A stretch of 64,000 nt of DNA, from the NCBI GenBank assembly GCA_027605045.1, contig JAQFWX010000014.1, forward strand, positions 307,391 through 371,390, written 5' to 3'. The position numbers were made by a program, and so were the translations under genes. Within the stretch, counting starts at the first letter, position 1. Each line of letters opens with the position of its first letter. Below the pieces are notes generated by a model that worked only from the letters and a program-made list of their open reading frames with translations, did no database searches and had not been told where the DNA came from. The stretch comes from Phallus indusiatus. Taxonomy: Eukaryota; Basidiomycota; Agaricomycetes; Phallales; Phallaceae. Positions 59,340-64,000 of this stretch are shown here, one piece after another.

Positions 59340-59994
59340 CCCCGCGAGTCCGCGGAAATTCAACTACGAGCTTTTTAACGGCAACAACTTTAATATACGC
59401 TATTGGAGCTGGAATTACCGCGGCTGCTGGCACCAGACTTGCCCTCCAATCGTTCCTCGTTAAGGGATTTAAATTGTACTCATTCCAATTACTAGACCCG
59501 AAAGAGCCCAGTATTGTTATTTATTGTCACTACCTCCCCGTGTCGGGATTGGGTAATTTGCGCGCCTGCTGCCTTCCTTGGATGTGGTAGCCGTTTCTCA
59601 GGCTCCCTCTCCGGAATCGAACCCTTATTCCCCGTTACCCGTTGAAAGCATGGTAGGCCTCTATCCTACCATCTAAACTTGATAGGGCAGATATTTGAAT
59701 GAAGCATCGCCGGCGCAAGGCCATGCGATTCGACTAGTTATTATGATTCACCAGCGGAGCGGCGAGCCGTTGGTTTTTTATCTAATAAATACACCGCTTC
59801 CGAGAGTCGCGGCTTTGACGCATGTATTAGCTCTAGAATTACCACAGTTATCCATGTAGCAAGGTACCATCAAATAAACTATAACTGATTTAATGAGCCA
59901 TTCGCAGTTTCACAGTACAAAGTTGTTTATACTTAGACATGCATGGCTTAATCTTTGAGACAAGCATATGACTACTGGCAGGATCAACCAGGTA
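59340..59994 (-). rRNA. 18S rRNA, 5' about 650 nt only (truncated)
   Basis: On the minus strand it begins at about 59994 with TACCTGGTTGATCCTGCCAG, the canonical 5' end. Conserved helices follow, including GCTCTAGAATTACCACAG read in antisense, and the 530-loop GGCAGCAGCCGCGGTAATTC near 59430. Similarity ends just after AAAAAGCTCGTAGTTGAA at about 59365. Sequence expected from the V4 region onward (the other about 1,150 nt), ITS and 28S is absent to the left, where a protein gene sits. GTTGCCGTT replaces the usual GTTGCAGTT, hinting at decay. The exact break is uncertain to about 40 bases. Confidence 0.9.
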
Positions 59995-60689
59995 ACTATC
60001 GAACCGTCAGAGAGAGGGGGGACGCGTAAAACGCCCACCCCTCGGGCGATCGTTTCGTTTCGTTACTCGAAAGATGACTGCGCGACCGAAAGGGGAGACA
60101 CTTCTCCCTCCCAGCCGCACGCACCGTCATGTACCCCGTTCTCACAAGCTTCGGACGCTCCTTTCGTTCTCGTATAGAGAATTCAAGGGAGGCCCTCGAT
60201 GGAGACTGTCCTTGACCGGGACGGACCACGAAATCCAATCCCGAGACGGATCCCCGAGCCGTTTGATCGCGTTCGCTTGTCCTGACCACCGGCCATTCAC
60301 CCACAAACCCTCTCTTTTTTTATACCCTCGCAGACCCGACAGCGCCCTGTGAGAGCGAGACGGATCTGACTCTTGAGTCGGCGACAGACCGAGGCTTAAA
60401 ACCCTCTACCGAGCTAGAACCATCCCCGAATGACGAGGTCCTTCGATAGCTCGGAACGAGCGAGGCCAGTCGGTTCTGAACCGTCTATGAAGACGGGACA
60501 GACCATGCATATTTCAAAACAGAGCGGAGCGGCACGCCACGACCCCCCACGTGAGGAGTACTCTTACAACAATTTCCATCCCCCGAGAGAGCCCCGTCGC
60601 CCGCATCCTTAACACCCCCACGCCCCCGGCGGTGACGAACAAATCAAAAGGTAAGGGAGTCGTTACCCGTCAAGGATCCCGCCTCGACC
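59995..60689 (-). other. rDNA 5' external transcribed / non-transcribed spacer
   Basis: GC-richer sequence directly upstream of 18S on the minus strand. It is C/T- or G/A-biased and lacks coding content, as expected for ETS/IGS2. The RNA polymerase I start was not identified. Confidence 0.7.
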
Positions 60690-62720
60690 CCACCACCATT
60701 GTTCTTCCCCCATGACAGAGGTCCACCCCCTCAAAGAGTGCCGAACGGACCCCCCCGAGCAAGTTACCACGAGGAAGGCGTCCACAATTGCGTTTCGAGA
60801 CCCAAAAGTGGGGCCAAAGGGAGGTCGCAAAGCGACCCCGCCAGAGCCAGGCTTTGAAAAACGCGCCACAGCGGGTTCGTTCGCATCCTCGGCCAGAGCT
60901 GTTCCAGGCTGACAAAAGGGCGCTTGCAGCGGCCTTTTCGCCCTTAGCAGGCTGAGCCCCAAGGCTTTGAAAGAACGCGTCGCAGCGGTCTTATCGCGTC
61001 CTAGCTTCCCACCTCGACCCCACCATTGTTCTTCCCCCATGACAGAGGTCCACCCCCTCAAAGAGTGCCGAACGGACCCCCGAGCAAGTTACCACGAGGA
61101 AGGCGTCCACAATTGCGTTTCGAGACCCAAAAGTGGGGCCAAAGGGGAGGTCGCAAAAAGCGACCCCGCCAGAGCCAGGCTTTGAAAACACGCGCCACAG
61201 CGGGTTCGTTCGCACCCTCGGCCAGAGCTGTTCCAGGCTGACAAAGGGCGCGCTTGCAGCGGCCTTTTCGCCCTTAGCAGGCTGAGCCCCAAGGCTTTGA
61301 AAGAACGCGTCGCAGCGGTCTTATCGCGTCCTAGCTTCCCACCTCGACCCCACCATTGTTCTTCCCCCATGACAGAGGTCCACCCCCTCAAAGAGTGCCG
61401 AACGGACCCCCGAGCAAGTTACCACGAGGAAGGCGTCCACAATTGCGTTTTCGAGACCCAAAAGTGGGGCCAAAGGGGAGGTCGCAAAAAAGCGACCCCG
61501 CCAGAGCCAGGCTTTGAAAAAACGCGCCACAGCGGGTTCGTTCGCACCCTCGGCCAGAGCTGTTCCAGGCTGACAAAAAGGGCGCGCTTGCAGCGGCCTT
61601 TTTCGCCCTTAGCAGGCTGAGCCCCAAGGCTTTGAAAGAACGCGTCGCAGCGGTCTTATCGCGTCCTAGCTTCCCACCTCGACCCCACCATTGTTCTTCC
61701 CCCCATGACAGAGGTCCACCCCCCTCAAAGAGTGCCGAACGGACCCCCCCGAGCAAGTTACCACGAGGAAGGCGTCCACAATTGCGTTTTCGAGACCCAA
61801 AAACGCGACCAAAGGGGAGGGTCGCGTTGTTGCGACCCTGCCAGGGCAGGCTTTGAAAACACGCGCCACAGCGGGTTCGTTCGCACCCTCAGCCAGAGTT
61901 GTCCCAGGCTTGAAAAAGACACACAGCGGCAGTCTTATTCGCGCCCTCAGCAGGCTGACCCGAGGCTTTGAAAAAACGCGCCACAGCAGGCTCGTTCGCA
62001 CCCCTTGCAGAACCAACCCCTACCCCTACCCCCCCAGAGAGATCCGGTCAGGGCTAGACTTCGCCCTTCCTTTCACCCTCAGTCCCCCCTCCCATGACAG
62101 AGGTCCACCCCCCTCAAAGAGTGTCGAACGGACCCCCCCGAGCAAGTTACCACGAGGAAGGCGTCCACAATTGCGTTTTCGAGACCCAAAAACGCGACCC
62201 AAAGGGGAGGGTCGCGTTGTTGCGACCCCACCAAGGCCTGGCCATGGAAAGCGGTCGAGACTGACTCGGTGGGTGGAGGGAGGAACAACGCGGGCAGTGG
62301 TGACGGAAGCAAAGTGGACAGCCACGGCCAAACCCTCGAGAGTACTGTAATTTTTCCATCTCGAGGGGAGACACCAGGGCAGGCTTTGAAAAAAAACACG
62401 CCACAGCGGTCTTATTTCGCACCCTCGCGGGTCCCCCACCGTGACCGCGACCCTACCCCGACTGGTTAACCTCCCATGACCATGACAGGGGTTGACCCCC
62501 CCTAGAAAGTTATCCACAATGGCGTTTTTGGGACCCTAAATCGGTTCCCAGCCACGACCCCCTATTCCGCCCATGACAGGGGTCCACCCCCCTAAAAGAG
62601 TGCCAAACGGACCCCCCCTAGCAAGTTACCATGAGGAAGGCGTCCACAATTGCGTTTTCGGGACCCAAAATCGGGTCCAAAGGGGATATCACGAAAAAGC
62701 AACCCTGCCAGCGACCTGGC
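60690..62720. repeat. rDNA spacer tandem repeats, about 330-bp unit
   Basis: The marker 'catgacagaggtccaccccc' or a variant recurs at 60711, 61038, 61368, 61704, 62093 and 62572. The intervals are 327, 330, 336, 389 and 479 bp. The first four units are nearly identical, differing mostly by one-base homopolymer changes. Each carries 'caaagagtgccgaacggac', 'aggaaggcgtccacaattgc' and 'cagcgggttcgttcgcac'. Later units are diverged and carry insertions. They are typical IGS2 subrepeats, possibly enhancer or spacer-promoter units. Long reading frames here reflect composition, not genes. Confidence 0.92.
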
Positions 62721-63074
62721 ATGAATGAACTTGGAAAAAAACGCGCCACAGAGCGCGCCTCGCGCGCTCGCTTATCCGTCTTGACTCGTTCGCTTGACTT
62801 ACTTGTCCGACCGGTCTTACCCGGCCTTACCGGGACGCGCTAGACCCCCACTTAAGCCCTCGACCCCGCCTGACTCGGACGCTTACCTTTCCGTCCACTC
62901 GTCTCTTCACTTTGACTTTTGACTTTGCTTGGGACAAAAGGCGGAATAAAAAAAAAAAAAAAAAAAATCAAATCAAATAAAAGCGATGCGAGGGGAGGGG
63001 CCGGAACGTTGTAAAAAGAAGGGAAGGGAAGGGAAGGGAAGGGAGACCAAAGGCAAAGGTAGAGGCAAAAAAAG
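62721..63074. other. low-complexity part of the rDNA spacer
   Basis: Contains 'gcgcgcctcgcgcgctcgc' near 62754, a run of 20 A at 62948-62967 and (gggaa) repeated nearly five times at 63021-63044. No coding content. Confidence 0.75.
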
Positions 63075-63192
63075 ACTGCAGCACCCATGGATTCCTGCGT
63101 GGTCCCCCACCGTAGTACTAACAGGGCGGTACTCTGGTTAACTGCGCAGATCGGACGGGATGCGGTGCTTTCAGAGTCCTATGGCCGCAGAC
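63075..63192 (-). rRNA. 5S rRNA
   Basis: Minus-strand reading gives GCGGCCATAGGACTCTGAAA, GCACCGCATCCCGTCCGATC, TGCGCAGTTAACCAGAGTAC, GGTGGGGGACCACGC and GGGTGCTGCAGTC, matching fungal 5S rRNA throughout its about 118 nt. The terminal stem is altered from the usual sequence at both ends in a compensating way (CTGC with GCAG). It lies in the IGS on the same strand as 18S, as in many basidiomycetes. Internal promoter elements (A box, C box) are within the gene. Confidence 0.95.
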
Positions 63193-63212
63193 GTCCGGCC
63201 TGCCGGCCGGAC
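63193..63212. repeat. perfect hairpin abutting the 5S 5' end
   Basis: 'gtccggcc' (63193-63200) is the exact reverse complement of 'ggccggac' (63205-63212), with loop tgcc. It touches the first base of the 5S gene. Confidence 0.85.
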
Positions 63213-63260
63213 CTGTTTTGAGCCCGCCGCGCCGCGGCCGCGTCGGTCGGTCGGTCGGCC

Positions 63261-63281
63261 GTGCGGCACGAAGTGCCGCAC
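63261..63281. repeat. perfect 9-bp hairpin with gaa loop
   Basis: 'gtgcggcac' 63261-63269 and 'gtgccgcac' 63273-63281 are exact reverse complements around 'gaa'. The hairpin follows four tandem copies of 'gtcg' (63242-63258). Confidence 0.85.
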
Positions 63282-64000
63282 AACCTACCCTAAAGAACAT
63301 ACCTCCCCCTACCTACCCTAAAACGACTCTCCACATCCTACCCCGAAGCGTTCGTCGAAAAAATCCACCCCAGTTTTTTCTTACCTACCCTAAAGTGCCC
63401 CCTAACGGCACCCCGGCGGCCATTTAGGTTAGGAAGCAAAATTAGTCCGACGCGTTGGAACAACTCACGTGATCGCGTGATCGAGTTGAGTGAGCCGAGT
63501 AGTCTACATACGCCCACACAAGCATTCCCTTTTCCACTCCATTTCTTTTTCTGCCGACGACGATGTTGTGCGACACAGGTCTTGATCTATGTTTTATCTA
63601 ACTTTGCATATATCAATCTTGGACAGGCTTTAAGCGATTATTGAACCAAACATTGGGAGCGATATTTGCCAATAGACTGAATCTCCAAGGCACAAAGTAC
63701 AGTCTGTGCTTTACGAAGTGGAATGGAAACTGGCGGTGTCTCAAAGCTTATACACCGAGGCTTAGAAATTTCAGGTAGAAACTCAAAACACTGGCGTCTT
63801 TATTGCCTTTATTGCCACGGCTCGGAGACGTTCTATCGTGATGCCAATCCGTAATCAGTGTTTCTTCCCACAACGTTAGAGTGGTTGGGCCATAACATTT
63901 CCTGTGGTGAGGAAGCTTTTGACTGTTTGTCAATTCGCATTGATTATATTGAAAACAAAACAGGTGCTGCACCAGTGGACGTTCACAATTTACATCGCTT
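63282..64000. other. IGS1-side sequence, no gene
   Basis: Sequence upstream of 5S on the minus strand, toward the expected 28S gene beyond the window. 'ctaccctaaa' occurs at about 63288, 63315 and 63385, with a variant near 63340. From about 63500 it becomes AT-richer and is not recognisably 28S. Confidence 0.4.

Noticed and set aside
59600..59640. tRNA-like T-arm sequence 'ggaatcgaaccc'
   Set aside because: It belongs to the conserved 5' domain of 18S rRNA on the minus strand.
60660..62520. Long overlapping open frames in the rDNA spacer
   Set aside because: They occur on both strands in all repeat units, follow GC composition, and are interrupted by unit-to-unit homopolymer changes.

Overview
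The window looks like nuclear DNA of a mushroom-forming basidiomycete (Agaricomycetes). Most genes are split by many short (about 50-65 nt) GT-AG introns. The families are typical of that group: DUF6533 membrane proteins, an Armillaria-type flavin halogenase, F-box/LRR-like single-exon proteins, MYND-finger proteins, a GPI-type GH16 glucanase and an NAD-dependent glutamate dehydrogenase. The 5S rRNA gene lies inside the rDNA spacer, on the same strand as 18S. All coding models below were spliced by eye from reading frames and splice signals.

Layout. 0-0.9 kb: 3' part of an MFS monocarboxylate-transporter-like gene (+). 2-6.7 kb: two tandem DUF6533 membrane genes (+), with a duplicated upstream module and one aborted third copy between them. 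7.2-8.5 kb: alpha/beta hydrolase (+). 9-12.7 kb: tandem pair of AAA ATPases (+). 14.3-15.8 kb: zinc-type quinone oxidoreductase (-), with a perfect 48-bp inverted repeat in one intron. 16.4-18.8 kb: cytochrome P450 (-). 18.8-22.3 kb: apparently non-coding. 22.3-24.2 kb: complete MFS transporter (+), paralogous to the first gene. 24.6-26.3 kb: F-box protein (+), then an intron-containing tRNA-Glu, an SDR (+) and a flavin-dependent halogenase (+, 30.3-32.5 kb). 34.8-39.3 kb: NAD-glutamate dehydrogenase (+). 39.7-41.2 kb: GH16 glucanase (-).

41.9-55.2 kb is a minus-strand segmental array. A MYND-finger gene followed by a DUF6533 gene appears to have been copied about four times, with unequal decay: MYND1 plus a DUF6533 stub, MYND2 plus DUF6533-C, a MYND relic plus DUF6533-D, and a MYND relic plus DUF6533-E. 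A 787-bp hAT-like non-autonomous transposon with an 8-bp target duplication sits inside this array. A GNAT acetyltransferase (+) and a second F-box gene (-) follow.

59.3-64 kb is the edge of the rDNA array. It holds a truncated 18S 5' end on the minus strand directly beside the F-box gene, then the external spacer, about 330-bp tandem spacer repeats, and 5S rRNA on the same strand.

How genes may work together: P450, quinone reductase, SDR, halogenase and an MFS transporter within 14-32 kb could support tailoring and export of a small molecule, but no core synthase (PKS, NRPS or terpene cyclase) is seen, so this is only a hypothesis. The five DUF6533 genes share a 17-nt coding microexon that looks like a TATA box.
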